Source of the DNA: Mucilaginibacter gilvus
GTDB taxonomy: Bacteria; Bacteroidota; Bacteroidia; Sphingobacteriales; Sphingobacteriaceae
NCBI RefSeq assembly: GCF_004054195.1
Contig: NZ_SBIW01000001.1
Coordinates: forward strand, 434,001-498,000
DNA length: 64,000 nt
Direction: 5' to 3'
Of the stretch, positions 1 to 9,226 are shown one piece after another (within the stretch, counting starts at the first letter, position 1; each line of letters opens with the position of its first letter). A program made the position numbers and the translations under genes. A model generated the notes under the pieces. The model made no database searches and had not been told where the DNA came from. It worked only from the letters and a program-made list of their open reading frames with translations.

Positions 1-1
1 C

Positions 2-385
2 GGCATTTTGCAAAAGGTTACCTTCAGCGGAAAGGTGGATAACGACGCTTTACAGCAGGCATACTACAACGCTGATATTTTTGTGGCACCATCGCGGTAC
101 GAATCTTTTGGGTTGATATTTATAGAGGCCATGAGCTACGGCAAACCGGTAATTGGGTGCGACGCGGGCGGCATGCCGGAAATTATCACCGATAATTACA
201 ACGGCTTATTTGCCCTACCCGGCGATGCACAAAGCCTGGCCGAAAAACTCATATTGTTGATAGAAAACACCAGCCTAAGAGATGAGTTGGGCAGCAACGC
301 GCTTAAAACAGTACAGGAAAAATTCACGGTAGCGCAATTAGCCGCGAGTTCGCTAAACTATTACCAACAAATCAGCAATAATTAA
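2..385 (+). CDS. Glycosyltransferase family 4 (GT-B), C-terminal fragment cut by the window edge
   Basis: The reading frame is open to the left edge, so only the last ~127 residues of a sugar transferase are present. They form the nucleotide-sugar-binding half of a GT-B fold: FVAPSRYESFGLIFIEAMSYGKPVIGCDAGGMPEII carries the usual E-x7-E pattern (SRYESFGL...EAM) and the SxxGGxPEII-like loop. The fragment ends in a TAA directly followed, in the same frame, by the next gene. It is the first visible gene of an exopolysaccharide locus and probably adds one sugar to a lipid-linked repeat unit on the cytoplasmic face. Donor and acceptor cannot be told from sequence. Confidence 0.9.
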   Translation, partial: GILQKVTFSGKVDNDALQQAYYNADIFVAPSRYESFGLIFIEAMSYGKPVIGCDAGGMPEIITDNYNGLFALPGDAQSLAEKLILLIENTSLRDELGSNALKTVQEKFTVAQLAASSLNYYQQISNN

Positions 386-1309
386 TTGGTAAGCATTTCT
401 GTAATCATCCCCACTTATAATCCCAATGTGGCAAGGCTTTGTCAAACATTATCGGCTTTAAAGAACCAGACCTTTCCGCTTAACTTATGGGAGCTGATCA
501 TCATCGATAACAACTCATCAAACCATTTCGCAAAAGGGCTCGATTTGAGCTGGCACCCGGCAGCAACAATTATTACCGAAAATAAGCAGGGGCTCACCTA
601 CGCACGTATCAAAGGGTTTAGCGTGGCCCGCGGCGAGATCATCATATTGGCCGATGATGATAACGTACTGGATAAAAATTACCTGCAAAACGTCCGCGGC
701 ATCTTTCAGGCCAACTCCGGTTTAGGGAGTATCGGGGGCAAGTCTGTCCCTCAATTTGAATCACCTCCGCCGGAATGGTTAAGCCCATTTTACGATTCTC
801 TTGCTTTAAGGGATCTGGGCGATAACCGGATCATTGATACTTGGCGCAATAATTACCCTGCCGCCGCTCCAATTGGCGCGGGCATGGCCATCCGTGAGAA
901 TGCCTTGCGGACTTACATCTCGGCACATCATGCAGCTACCAACGTAATTACCGACAGAACAGCCACCTCGCTTTCCTCCGGTGGCGACAATGAAATAAAT
1001 TTAGCGATACTAAAATCGGGTTGGGCGGTTGGCTATTTCCCCGAACTTACATTAGAGCACATCATCCCCGCCGAACGCATAACCATCGCTTATATGGCAA
1101 AACTGGTTTTCGGCATCAACCGCTCCTGGGCCATCTTGTTAGCTAAACACAAGATCAGTCCCTGGGCAAGCATTCATAAAAACACACTGCTATTCAGAAA
1201 AATAAAAAGCTACATAAGCAACAAGGCTTGGCAGGGCGAAGGCAATTATTTAAGATGGAAAGCAGCCTGCGGCATATTCCAGGGACGGGCGGAAGGTAAC
1301 CGTAAATGA
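386..1309 (+). CDS. Glycosyltransferase family 2 (GT-A)
   Basis: The protein (307 aa) opens with ISVIIPTYNP, the first strand and loop of a GT2 nucleotide-sugar-binding domain. It has a metal-binding acidic cluster ILADDDNVL around residue 90 and a GGKSVP...PPPEWL acceptor-loop region typical of bacterial GT2 enzymes. The start is TTG, immediately after the TAA of the upstream gene and in the same frame; no ATG exists between that stop and the conserved N-terminus, so TTG is effectively forced. It overlaps the next gene by ATGA. It likely acts on the cytoplasmic face in exopolysaccharide assembly; its sugar is unknown. Confidence 0.9.
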   Translation: MVSISVIIPTYNPNVARLCQTLSALKNQTFPLNLWELIIIDNNSSNHFAKGLDLSWHPAATIITENKQGLTYARIKGFSVARGEIIILADDDNVLDKNYLQNVRGIFQANSGLGSIGGKSVPQFESPPPEWLSPFYDSLALRDLGDNRIIDTWRNNYPAAAPIGAGMAIRENALRTYISAHHAATNVITDRTATSLSSGGDNEINLAILKSGWAVGYFPELTLEHIIPAERITIAYMAKLVFGINRSWAILLAKHKISPWASIHKNTLLFRKIKSYISNKAWQGEGNYLRWKAACGIFQGRAEGNRK

Positions 1310-2175
1310 TAAGTAAACTTAAGAACTCGCTTGCTTACAGGTTGCCCCAGGTTTACAAGACGCTGTTAGGCTTTAAAAGCATAAAAAAAGCGGCGTCGAA
1401 ACCACAGGCCGATGTTACCATCATCACCATGACGGGTAAACGATTGATCAGCATGACGCGGTTATCTATTCTTTCTATCGCGCGTAACTGGGTTGCTTTG
1501 CCCCGGCTGATAGTAATTACCGATGGCACCATCAGCACCGAAACAGTAAAGCAAAAATTAGCCTTTTGGCCCGGGGAACTAACCGTTTACGATTGGGAAC
1601 TAACGGCCAGCTACCACCTCGAGAAAAAGAGGCATAACCTGGTAAAATATGCAGGAGAGCATGTGCTGGGTAAAAAAATGGCCGCCATACTGCATTATGC
1701 CGAGCTTTCACCGGTTGTTTGGCTGGATAGCGATATCTTGTTCTTTTCCGATTTCAGCGCGCTTATCCCTGCCGCTAATAACAGCGGTTTCGCGTGCGGT
1801 GGCAGCGAGGATTACTCTGCTACTTACGACGACCGTATTTTAAAACATTACGATAACGATCTTTACCAACTGTACATGTTCAATTCAGGCCTCATGTATG
1901 TTTATGGCGAAAACCTTTACGAGCGTTTCGCAATAGAGCCCCTTTTGGCGGAACTCCGTTCGTACGTTTATTTTTTTACCGAGCAAACCGTGTTCGCCCA
2001 CATGGCCAGTCAATCGTTGGGGATACTGTGGGACTTAGATGTCGTTAAAAACTTTAACGGCGATAACCAGTCGTTAACCGCCATGCCTGCAGATAACGTT
2101 GTGGCCCGGCACTACACCACCAATGTGCGGCACCTTTTTTGGCGCGATGCTTTTTTCCATTTAATTAATGCATAA
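1306..2175 (+). CDS. GT-A glycosyltransferase, GT8-like, paralogue 1 of 3
   Basis: This 289-aa protein has a GT-A style core. A strand enters VVWLDSDILFFSD at about residue 139, where DSD is the expected metal/nucleotide-sugar DxD motif, and it is followed by a conserved FNSGLMYVY segment. A late histidine in VVARHYTT could be the C-terminal metal ligand seen in GT8-like folds. The two following genes share the LDSD(I/M)LF block and an overall 290-320-aa layout, so the three look like tandem paralogues. The start overlaps the previous stop (ATGA). Substrate unknown; GT8-like is a fold-level inference. Confidence 0.78.
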   Translation: MISKLKNSLAYRLPQVYKTLLGFKSIKKAASKPQADVTIITMTGKRLISMTRLSILSIARNWVALPRLIVITDGTISTETVKQKLAFWPGELTVYDWELTASYHLEKKRHNLVKYAGEHVLGKKMAAILHYAELSPVVWLDSDILFFSDFSALIPAANNSGFACGGSEDYSATYDDRILKHYDNDLYQLYMFNSGLMYVYGENLYERFAIEPLLAELRSYVYFFTEQTVFAHMASQSLGILWDLDVVKNFNGDNQSLTAMPADNVVARHYTTNVRHLFWRDAFFHLINA

Positions 2176-3133
2176 CAAAACATCAATAACATCCCTTTTG
2201 ATCCGCTCCTTTCAGGCGGTTGTTAATGTTTTGTACCGTTACCCACTATCCGATCTCAAAAAATATAAAAGATTTGGCGGGTACAGGGCCTATCGCCAAA
2301 TGCTGAGCGGAAGAGCTATGATGGAGAAGCGCTCTGTTGATCTGCCACCTGTGGCTTCCACAACCGGTGGTTTACCGGTATATTTTTTAACCGGAAAACA
2401 CTATCTGTACCAAACACTGTATTGCATCCAGTCGCTGGCAAAGGTTTCCGCCGCCAAATTTCAATTTATACTGGTTGATGATGGCACCTTTGATAACGAA
2501 CTCATCTACCGGATAACCACGCAGCTGCCTGGCGCGACGATCATTTCTGCGGATGTTATTGCTTCCAACCTGGCCAAAGTACTGCCTGCGGATGCTTATC
2601 CGTATATCCATCAAAAACGGGAGGTTTACCCGCACCTTAAAAAACTTACAGACGTCCACACCCTGCCGGACAATAACTGGAAAGTTGTGCTGGATTCTGA
2701 CATGCTGTTTTGGAACGAACCCCTTGAACTGATAAACTGGCTGAACGCGCCAACGCAACCACTGCACATGATAGATTGTGTGGAAGCTTACGGCTATTCC
2801 AAACAGTTGATGGAGCGGCTTTGTGGCTGCCCGGTTACCCCACTGATAAACGTGGGCGCTATAGGACTTAAAAGCCAAAATATCCACTGGGCCAAACTGG
2901 AAGAATGGATAAAAGTACTGGAAGAACAGGAAGGCGCATCTTATTACCTGGAGCAAGCCTTAACAGCCATGCTTATCGGCGATGCTGATGCCACGGTATT
3001 ACCGGGCAAAACGTATATCGTAAATCCAGGCGCGGAGACCATCAAAGATAAAAAAGGCATCTTGCATCACTACGTGGATCTTTCCAAACAGCATTACTTT
3101 AAAACCGCCTGGCAGGAATTTGTTAAATGGTAG
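2168..3133 (+). CDS. GT-A glycosyltransferase, GT8-like, paralogue 2 of 3
   Basis: This 321-aa protein shares with its downstream neighbour a fixed layout: an N-terminal basic region with a YRxxxxGxxG(Y/W) stretch, then (F/Y)LTG(K/E)xYxYQT, a QS/YSLAKV helix and the metal-binding strand WKVVLDSDMLFWN near residue 178. A possible C-terminal ligand is HHYVDLSKQHYF. It starts at an ATG eight bases inside the upstream gene and ends inside the next one, so the three genes are translationally coupled. It probably adds a sugar to the repeat unit; specificity cannot be read. Confidence 0.78.
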   Translation: MHNKTSITSLLIRSFQAVVNVLYRYPLSDLKKYKRFGGYRAYRQMLSGRAMMEKRSVDLPPVASTTGGLPVYFLTGKHYLYQTLYCIQSLAKVSAAKFQFILVDDGTFDNELIYRITTQLPGATIISADVIASNLAKVLPADAYPYIHQKREVYPHLKKLTDVHTLPDNNWKVVLDSDMLFWNEPLELINWLNAPTQPLHMIDCVEAYGYSKQLMERLCGCPVTPLINVGAIGLKSQNIHWAKLEEWIKVLEEQEGASYYLEQALTAMLIGDADATVLPGKTYIVNPGAETIKDKKGILHHYVDLSKQHYFKTAWQEFVKW

Positions 3134-4053
3134 GCAAGCTTATTTATAAATACTTTTTCAGACCAACGTTACCCATCAGGTATCATTTAAAGCACTTTGG
3201 TTTGATGGGTTGGATAAGCCTGGTGCAAGGCGAAAAGCAAATGAAAAAGGCCGCCTTAGACCTCGCGCCGATAACACTAAGCAACGATCACCAGCTGGAG
3301 TGCAGCTACCTCACCGGCGAAAAATACTGGTATCAAACCATTTTCTGCGCCTATTCGTTGGCAAAGGTTATGCAGGGCAGGGTAAGGATAAACATTTACT
3401 CGGACGGCAGCCTCTCGCCAGAGCAGATCAATCTTTTCAACAGCATTTTAAAAGGTGTTGCCATCATTTCGCCCGATGCGATGCTGAACGAATTGGATGA
3501 TAAATTGCCTCTTCAAAAATATCCCTCGCTCAGGCACTTGCGGGAGAGCAGTCCGTTCTTCAGGAAACTGGTAGATATGCGCTTAAACAACCGATACCTG
3601 GTACAGTTGGATAGCGATATGTTGTTTTTTAATTACCCTGCCGAACTGGTAGAGGCTTATAACACCGGAAACTGCTATTTTATGCAGGATAAAATAGAGG
3701 CCTCCTATTATGTATTGCCCGAAAAACAGATAGAAGAACAATTCGGCCTGCAAATGGAACGCAAAATAAACAGCGGCATTTTGGCTTATAATTCCGCCGC
3801 TATCGACTGGGATTTTGTGGAAACAGTATGTACGTATTTTTTAGAGAGAGTCCCCGTCATCCATCCCCCACTGCTGGAGCAAACCATCAATGCCATTATT
3901 GTATCGCGGTTAAATGCCGCGCCTTTAAACCAGCTTTATAATATTTTATATAACAACAAACACAACACCATATCTCCCGATGATGTGGTAAGGCACTATA
4001 TTTTTAAGGCCCGCGAGTTTTACTTAACCAAGGAATGGAAGCAGGTACTGTAA
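3127..4053 (+). CDS. GT-A glycosyltransferase, GT8-like, paralogue 3 of 3
   Basis: The 308-aa product is clearly homologous to the preceding gene: SYLTGEKYWYQTIFCAYSLAKV matches YFLTGKHYLYQTLYCIQSLAKV, and the metal site is YLVQLDSDMLFFN around residue 160. KINSGILAYNS parallels the INVGAIGL and FNSGLMYV segments of its sisters. The tail VVRHYIFKAREFYLTKEW has the same HY...F...W pattern as the other two copies. It overlaps the upstream gene by 7 bases. The family assignment is at fold level; the biochemical role is inferred from context. Confidence 0.78.
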   Translation: MVGKLIYKYFFRPTLPIRYHLKHFGLMGWISLVQGEKQMKKAALDLAPITLSNDHQLECSYLTGEKYWYQTIFCAYSLAKVMQGRVRINIYSDGSLSPEQINLFNSILKGVAIISPDAMLNELDDKLPLQKYPSLRHLRESSPFFRKLVDMRLNNRYLVQLDSDMLFFNYPAELVEAYNTGNCYFMQDKIEASYYVLPEKQIEEQFGLQMERKINSGILAYNSAAIDWDFVETVCTYFLERVPVIHPPLLEQTINAIIVSRLNAAPLNQLYNILYNNKHNTISPDDVVRHYIFKAREFYLTKEWKQVL

Positions 4054-4055
4054 AC

Positions 4056-5000
4056 ATGCCCTTAGTTTCTATCTGCATGCCTGCTTACAATGCAGCGCAG
4101 TACATCGAAGAAGCCCTGGCATCTATCTTCCGGCAATCTTATAAGCATATCGAAGTTGTTGTAGTAAACGATGGCTCAACCGATGGCACGGGCGAAATCC
4201 TGAGTAATATGAAGCATCCGGCCTTAAAGGTTTTCCATACCACCAATAAGGGGCAATGCGCCGCGGCCAACCTGGCTTACTCGCACTCAACCGGGCGGCT
4301 TATTAAATTTATGGATGCCGATGATCTTATTTCGGACCAGTTTATAGAAGAACAGGTTACGCGATTAGGCGACCGCGAAGACGTAATTGCCTCTGCCGAT
4401 TGGGGCCGCTTTTATAATAACGACCTGGCTACTTTTACTTTGTACACAGACAGCGTTAAAGGTGATACAAAACCAATAGAATGGCTGGTTACCTCCCTGC
4501 AAACCAGCAGCGCCATGATGCAATGCGCAAGATGGCTTATCCCGCGGCCAATTCTGGAGCGCTGCGGCGTTTGGGATGAGCGGCTGAGCCTGATAAACGA
4601 CTTGGAATTTTTCATACGCGTATTGCTGCACGCCAGCGAGATAAGGTTTACAGACAACGCAATACTATATTACCGCAGCGGGCTGCCAAGCTCCTTGTCG
4701 TCTTTAAAATCAAGGAAAGGTGCCGAATCGGCATTTCATTCGATAGATGACGGTATGTCTTACATCCTGAAGTACGAAAACAGCGCTCGTACCCGGCTGG
4801 TATGTGCCAATTGCTATCAAAGTTATATATTTACCTTTTACCCCTATCACCCCGATCTATCAGCAATTGCAGAAACAAAAATAAAAGAGCTTGGCGGTTC
4901 AACTTTGCCCTGTTATGCAGGTGGGGTCACCCTGCTTTTCCATAAGATCATCGGCTGGAAACTCACAAAATTAATTAAGCTGTTGTTCCGCAAAGGCTGA
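4056..5000 (+). CDS. Glycosyltransferase family 2 (GT-A)
   Basis: A canonical GT2 domain: VSICMPAYNAAQYIEEAL at the N-terminus, VVVNDGSTDGT near residue 40 and the FMDADDLIS metal-binding motif near residue 95. The frame is open from an earlier ATG at 4035, but that start lies inside the upstream gene and adds seven non-conserved residues. The ATG at 4056, two bases after the upstream stop, gives the standard N-terminus and is preferred. Length (~314 aa) is normal for a one-domain GT2. It lies between the GT8-like trio and an FkbM methyltransferase in the same transcription unit. Confidence 0.92.
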   Translation: MPLVSICMPAYNAAQYIEEALASIFRQSYKHIEVVVVNDGSTDGTGEILSNMKHPALKVFHTTNKGQCAAANLAYSHSTGRLIKFMDADDLISDQFIEEQVTRLGDREDVIASADWGRFYNNDLATFTLYTDSVKGDTKPIEWLVTSLQTSSAMMQCARWLIPRPILERCGVWDERLSLINDLEFFIRVLLHASEIRFTDNAILYYRSGLPSSLSSLKSRKGAESAFHSIDDGMSYILKYENSARTRLVCANCYQSYIFTFYPYHPDLSAIAETKIKELGGSTLPCYAGGVTLLFHKIIGWKLTKLIKLLFRKG

Positions 5001-5022
5001 TACCTTCTTTAAAAAAACAAAC

Positions 5023-5793
5023 ATGAATTATTCTCTTTTATACCAGCCATTAAAGCTCATAGAACGGGCCGCACTTGCCATAAAGAGAAAGCGCAGGTTT
5101 AAAAAATTGCAGCACACTTCTGCCGCGCAGCTTGGTTTGGGCCATATCGATTCCTTAGAATTATTGGAGATCATTCGCGATGATGCCGGACTTACCGCAT
5201 CACCCAATATCTATGATATCGGCAGCAATGTGGGCACCTGGACATTGCTTGCCAAAGCCATTTTCCCGAACGCGCGGGTAGATGCCTTTGAACCACTGCC
5301 CGACCATAACAGCCAGTTTAACAACAGCTGTAAAAATTTAAGCGACATTCACCTGCACGAGTTTTGTTTGGGCAATGAAGATACCACCGGTGTTATCAAT
5401 ATCTCCAGCTATTCAGATTCGTCGAGCTTGCTGGTAGCCACCCCGCTGGAATTTGAGCACTTCAAAATCAAAAAGGAAAAAGAGCTGCCGGTTGAGATCA
5501 AACGCCTCGCCGGCCTTATAAAGGATAAAACCATTCCCGTACCCGATATTATTAAACTGGATATACAGGGCTTTGAGCTGGAAGCCCTAAGAGGATTGGA
5601 CAGCTACCTTGACTCGGTAACCTATATCATTTGCGAGGTTTCTTTTAAAGAGTATTATTACGGACAGCCCGGCTTTCTCGAAATAGCAAATTATCTTGCC
5701 GGTTTCAACATCCACCTGTTTGCCTTTGGCACCAACACACCTATAGGTACCGAACTAAACCAAATAGACGTATTGTTTAAACGCCGTAAATGA
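5023..5793 (+). CDS. FkbM-family SAM-dependent methyltransferase
   Basis: The protein (256 aa) carries the FkbM signature: a SAM-binding loop NIYDIGSNVGTWTLLAKAIFP near residue 64, VDAFEPLPDH for the acidic ribose contact, and PDIIKLDIQGFELEALRG near residue 180, a hallmark of the family. FkbM-like enzymes O-methylate sugars or hydroxyls. In a glycan locus the likely job is capping or decorating a sugar of the repeat unit. A 22-base gap separates it from the upstream GT2, and it overlaps the next gene by ATGA. Confidence 0.9.
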   Translation: MNYSLLYQPLKLIERAALAIKRKRRFKKLQHTSAAQLGLGHIDSLELLEIIRDDAGLTASPNIYDIGSNVGTWTLLAKAIFPNARVDAFEPLPDHNSQFNNSCKNLSDIHLHEFCLGNEDTTGVINISSYSDSSSLLVATPLEFEHFKIKKEKELPVEIKRLAGLIKDKTIPVPDIIKLDIQGFELEALRGLDSYLDSVTYIICEVSFKEYYYGQPGFLEIANYLAGFNIHLFAFGTNTPIGTELNQIDVLFKRRK

Positions 5794-6956
5794 GAATACT
5801 GCTCTCTTTCCTGCAAGATAGAATAGAACAGCCTCACCCGGTACCCGGCTACCGCTTTTGGGAGTTTTATATCAAAAACGGGATTGACGAAGCAGGAATG
5901 CAATACCTGGAAGTACCGGGCGCTGATTGGGCGGAAGGGCTGGTGTATGCCGAAAGTTCTGCCGAATTACAGCGCTGGAAAGATAAAACCTGGCAAGCTA
6001 CTATCAACTACATCCAAAATAACCTGGGGAAGATAGATCTGTTCCTGTGCTACCTTTATCCAAAACAAATTGAGGAGAACGCAATAAGGCAGATCCAAAA
6101 ATTGGGCGTCCCATGCGTTAACTTTTATTGCGATAACGTACGGGAATTTCGAAGTATCCCGCCCGAGTTCAAAATTTTCGATTTGATGTGGGTTCCCGAA
6201 TACGAGGCCTTACCCATGTACAAAATGGCCGGGATAAAACACATCAACCTGCCGATGCCTATTTGGGTTGAGCCAAAGTTTCGCGATGCACTGCTCGCAA
6301 AGGAACTACCCGGCGCCACTTTCGTCGGATCGAAAGATATTTTAAGGGAACAGTTATTAAGCGAAGCCGTACAAAAGGGCCTGGATGTGCGTATCGGCGG
6401 TAGCGGATGGGTAGAAAAGGGCAAAACCGCCACATCTACAATACAGGTACGAGGTTCGTTATCGCAAACCCTTCTCAACCAATACCGCTTTGTACAACAG
6501 CACGGCCTAAAGGGCTGGGCCATCAGGCATAGCAACAGGCTGCAAACAATACCTGTTGCAGACATACCGACGAATCATCTTTTTGAAAGCCCGGCTTTTG
6601 ACGAGTACACCAACATAACCCAAAACAGCACGGTAACGCTGGGTATTAACCGGGTACCAACCTATAAAAGGCTCAACAGCAACCCGCTTACTTACTCCCG
6701 CTTACGGGATATTGAAGCCCCTATGCTGGGCGCATGTTATTTAACAGAATATACCGAAGGCCTGCCTCATCTGTACGACCTCGACAAAGAGATATGGTGT
6801 TACAAAAACGCGGATGAGTTGGTATACAAGGCGAACGAGCTGATAAAAAACAAAGAAAAACGAACAGGATTAAGGCATAACGGGCAACAGAAATCCTTAA
6901 ATGAACACAATATTCCGCGTTCGCTGGTGTTGATTAAGAAAACCATTTTTGGATAA
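5790..6956 (+). CDS. Glycosyltransferase with CgeB-like (Glyco_trans_1_2 type) C-terminus
   Basis: A 388-aa protein without the classic GT4 EX7E stretch. The C-terminal third, YSRLRDIEAPMLGACYLTEYTEGLPHLYDLDKEIWCYKN, matches the layout of CgeB-type domains (R-x-E/D...GAxxLT...G....F..GxE...Y). The middle has FVGS followed by a helix, as in GT-B nucleotide-binding domains. It probably transfers a sugar in exopolysaccharide assembly. The ATG overlaps the FkbM stop. A 27-base gap to the next gene breaks the run of overlaps. Family call is moderate. Confidence 0.75.
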   Translation: MRILLSFLQDRIEQPHPVPGYRFWEFYIKNGIDEAGMQYLEVPGADWAEGLVYAESSAELQRWKDKTWQATINYIQNNLGKIDLFLCYLYPKQIEENAIRQIQKLGVPCVNFYCDNVREFRSIPPEFKIFDLMWVPEYEALPMYKMAGIKHINLPMPIWVEPKFRDALLAKELPGATFVGSKDILREQLLSEAVQKGLDVRIGGSGWVEKGKTATSTIQVRGSLSQTLLNQYRFVQQHGLKGWAIRHSNRLQTIPVADIPTNHLFESPAFDEYTNITQNSTVTLGINRVPTYKRLNSNPLTYSRLRDIEAPMLGACYLTEYTEGLPHLYDLDKEIWCYKNADELVYKANELIKNKEKRTGLRHNGQQKSLNEHNIPRSLVLIKKTIFG

Positions 6957-6983
6957 ACCCGGAGCCAGCCCGAATAACGCGCA

Positions 6984-8009
6984 TTGAAAATAGCCATTAT
7001 CGTAAATCCGCTAATCCCTGTCCCGCCCGATAAATATGGCGGAATTGAGCGGATTGTTTATATGCTGATACAGGAATTGATTGCCAAAGGGCATGAGGTT
7101 ACCCTCTACGCAAATGAACACTCCAAGCCCGGCTGCGAGCTTGTTGGGTATCGCGAATACGATCCATATAGCATGCTGGATATAATCCGAATTAATGCTC
7201 TCACGTCAAAAATAGCTTTCCAAAAATTTGATGTGGTACACACTTTTGGCCGCATGAGCAATATTGTTTTGCTGATGCTGAGCAAACTGCCTAAAGTTGT
7301 TTCCTATCAGTTACCACCTACCCTTTCGCAGGTAAAAAAGATGGCAGGCCTTGCCCGTAAGGGGTCTATCCATTTTACGGGATGCAGCAATTATATCTCG
7401 GGGCAAATAGCGCCCTACGCGCCGGTAACTACCATTTACAACGGGGTAGACACCAGCGAATATACATTTACGCCCGCCGTTGCGGAGGATGCTCCGCTTG
7501 TTTTCCTGGGGAGGATCCAAAAAGAAAAAGGAACGGATATAGCCATACATGCCGCCCTCGCTGCCGGCCGCAAACTGGTTATAGCCGGCAATGTGCCCGA
7601 TGAAAAAACACACCAAGCGTACTTTGAAGAAAAGGTTAAGCCATTTATTGATGGTAAACAAGTAAGCTATATTGGCCCGGTGAACAACAGCCAAAAAAAC
7701 GAGCTGCTGGGAACCGCCGCGGCTTTTTTAATGCCCGTAACCTGGGATGAACCTTTTGGTATTGTAATGGCCGAAGCCTTGGCCTGCGGTACGCCCGTAA
7801 TCGGTTTTAAACGAGGCTCGGTACCGGAAGTTGTGCAGCACAGTGTAAATGGATACGTATGCGATTCACCGGAAGAAATGGCCGCTTTTGCTAGAGACAT
7901 CCGCAAAATTAACCGGGCTGATTGCCGCCGCATAGCCGAAGAAAAATTCAGCTCGGGCACCATCGGCAACCAATACGAAGAACTTTATAAGCGCCTGATA
8001 GCTAAATGA
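6984..8009 (+). CDS. Glycosyltransferase family 4 (GT-B)
   Basis: A complete GT-B enzyme (341 aa). The N-terminal half starts with IAIIVNPLIPVPPDKYGGIERIVYML, the GG-x-ER loop that contacts the sugar donor. The C-terminal half has VFLGRIQKEKGTDIAIHAA and MPVTWDEPFGIVMAEALACGTPVIGF with the E-x7-E pair. The start is TTG at 6984, set by the conserved N-terminus. It is most similar in layout to the minus-strand GT at 53814-54794, which also starts with xNxxxIPATTYGGxER. It overlaps the next gene by ATGA. Confidence 0.92.
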   Translation: MKIAIIVNPLIPVPPDKYGGIERIVYMLIQELIAKGHEVTLYANEHSKPGCELVGYREYDPYSMLDIIRINALTSKIAFQKFDVVHTFGRMSNIVLLMLSKLPKVVSYQLPPTLSQVKKMAGLARKGSIHFTGCSNYISGQIAPYAPVTTIYNGVDTSEYTFTPAVAEDAPLVFLGRIQKEKGTDIAIHAALAAGRKLVIAGNVPDEKTHQAYFEEKVKPFIDGKQVSYIGPVNNSQKNELLGTAAAFLMPVTWDEPFGIVMAEALACGTPVIGFKRGSVPEVVQHSVNGYVCDSPEEMAAFARDIRKINRADCRRIAEEKFSSGTIGNQYEELYKRLIAK

Positions 8010-9226
8010 AGAATATCACGCTCATTACTACCGGCCAGCCCTCCACCAATCCCCGCCTGGTAAAAGAGGCGGATTTTTTAAGCGCCCTTGGTTACAGCGT
8101 AAAGGTGATCTATTGTTTTTACCAGCCCTGGGCACAGCAATTAGATGAAAGCATTATCAGCCAAAACCCGGGTATGTACATCTGCCTCGGTGGAGCCCCC
8201 GTTAGTTCCAAATTCACCTACTATAAAACAAGGTTTCGCCAAAAGCTTTGCCAAATCCTTTTCAGTTATTTTAAAGGTTGGGGCATCCCCGAAAACGCTA
8301 TCAGCAGAACACATAGCGAAACACTAAAAGCAGCAAAAAAAATTAAAACCGACCTCTACATCGCGCATAATCTGGGTGCCCTGCCCGCCGCTGTATTGGC
8401 GGCTAAGTATATGGGTTGTAAAGTAGGTTATGATGCGGAAGACATGCACTCTGCCCAGTTCAACGATGTTTCGACGATGTATCTGCTGAATAAATACATT
8501 GAAGTAAAATACTTTAGCCATACAGGTTATTTTACAGCCGCCAGTCCGCTAATAGCGGCTAATTACCGGCAGGCATATCCCGCCCTTCAACCGCTGGTGA
8601 TCAATAATGTATTCCCGAAGATCAAATCGCCTTTCAATAAAGACCAGGGGACAGCCGGCACGGTAAAGCTCTTCTGGTTCTCGCAAACCATTGGGGCCGA
8701 CAGGGGATTAGAAAACATTGTAGCGGCTATGGCCCAGGCGCCGGAAACAGAACTACATCTATTGGGCAGCTGCACATCCCAATATAAAGCCACCTTGCTG
8801 GATATAGCTGCGAAAAGTGGCGTGCAGCCAGATCGGATAATTTTTAACCGGCCCATCCCGCCTGATGAAATAATGGCCTTTGCCGCTCAATTTGATATTG
8901 GCATGGCTACCGAGACAGGCAGCACCCTCAACAGGGATATTTGTTTAACCAACAAGATCTTTACCTACCTGCAAAGCGGGCTGGCCATCATCGCGAGCGA
9001 CACACAGGCACAAAGCCTCTTTTTGTCGGAATACCCTGCGGCTGGTAAACGCTACCAAAAAAACAACACCAAAAGCCTTGCCGGCTGCTTAAACCATTAC
9101 CTGCAAAACCCGGAGGCGCTGCGTCAAACCCGCCTCGGCAATTACCAGTTGGGGCAAACAGAACTTAACTGGGAAACAGAAAGCAGTAAATTTGGTGGCA
9201 TTATATCCAGCACCTTGCAAGCGTGA
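8006..9226 (+). CDS. Glycosyltransferase, GT-B type
   Basis: A 406-aa protein beginning ITLITTGQPSTNPRLVKEADFL, a common opening of GT4-like enzymes in Bacteroidota glycan loci. Rossmann-like segments follow: YIAHNLGALPAAVLAAK and YDAEDMHSAQ, then a second domain with FWFSQTIGADRGLENIVAAM and TEXGSTLNRDICLTNKIFTYLQSGLAIIAS. The last segment places the nucleotide-binding residues in a variant form, so the family is less certain than the fold. It overlaps both neighbours (ATGA upstream, GTGA downstream), which suggests coupled translation. Confidence 0.8.
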   Translation: MKNITLITTGQPSTNPRLVKEADFLSALGYSVKVIYCFYQPWAQQLDESIISQNPGMYICLGGAPVSSKFTYYKTRFRQKLCQILFSYFKGWGIPENAISRTHSETLKAAKKIKTDLYIAHNLGALPAAVLAAKYMGCKVGYDAEDMHSAQFNDVSTMYLLNKYIEVKYFSHTGYFTAASPLIAANYRQAYPALQPLVINNVFPKIKSPFNKDQGTAGTVKLFWFSQTIGADRGLENIVAAMAQAPETELHLLGSCTSQYKATLLDIAAKSGVQPDRIIFNRPIPPDEIMAFAAQFDIGMATETGSTLNRDICLTNKIFTYLQSGLAIIASDTQAQSLFLSEYPAAGKRYQKNNTKSLAGCLNHYLQNPEALRQTRLGNYQLGQTELNWETESSKFGGIISSTLQA

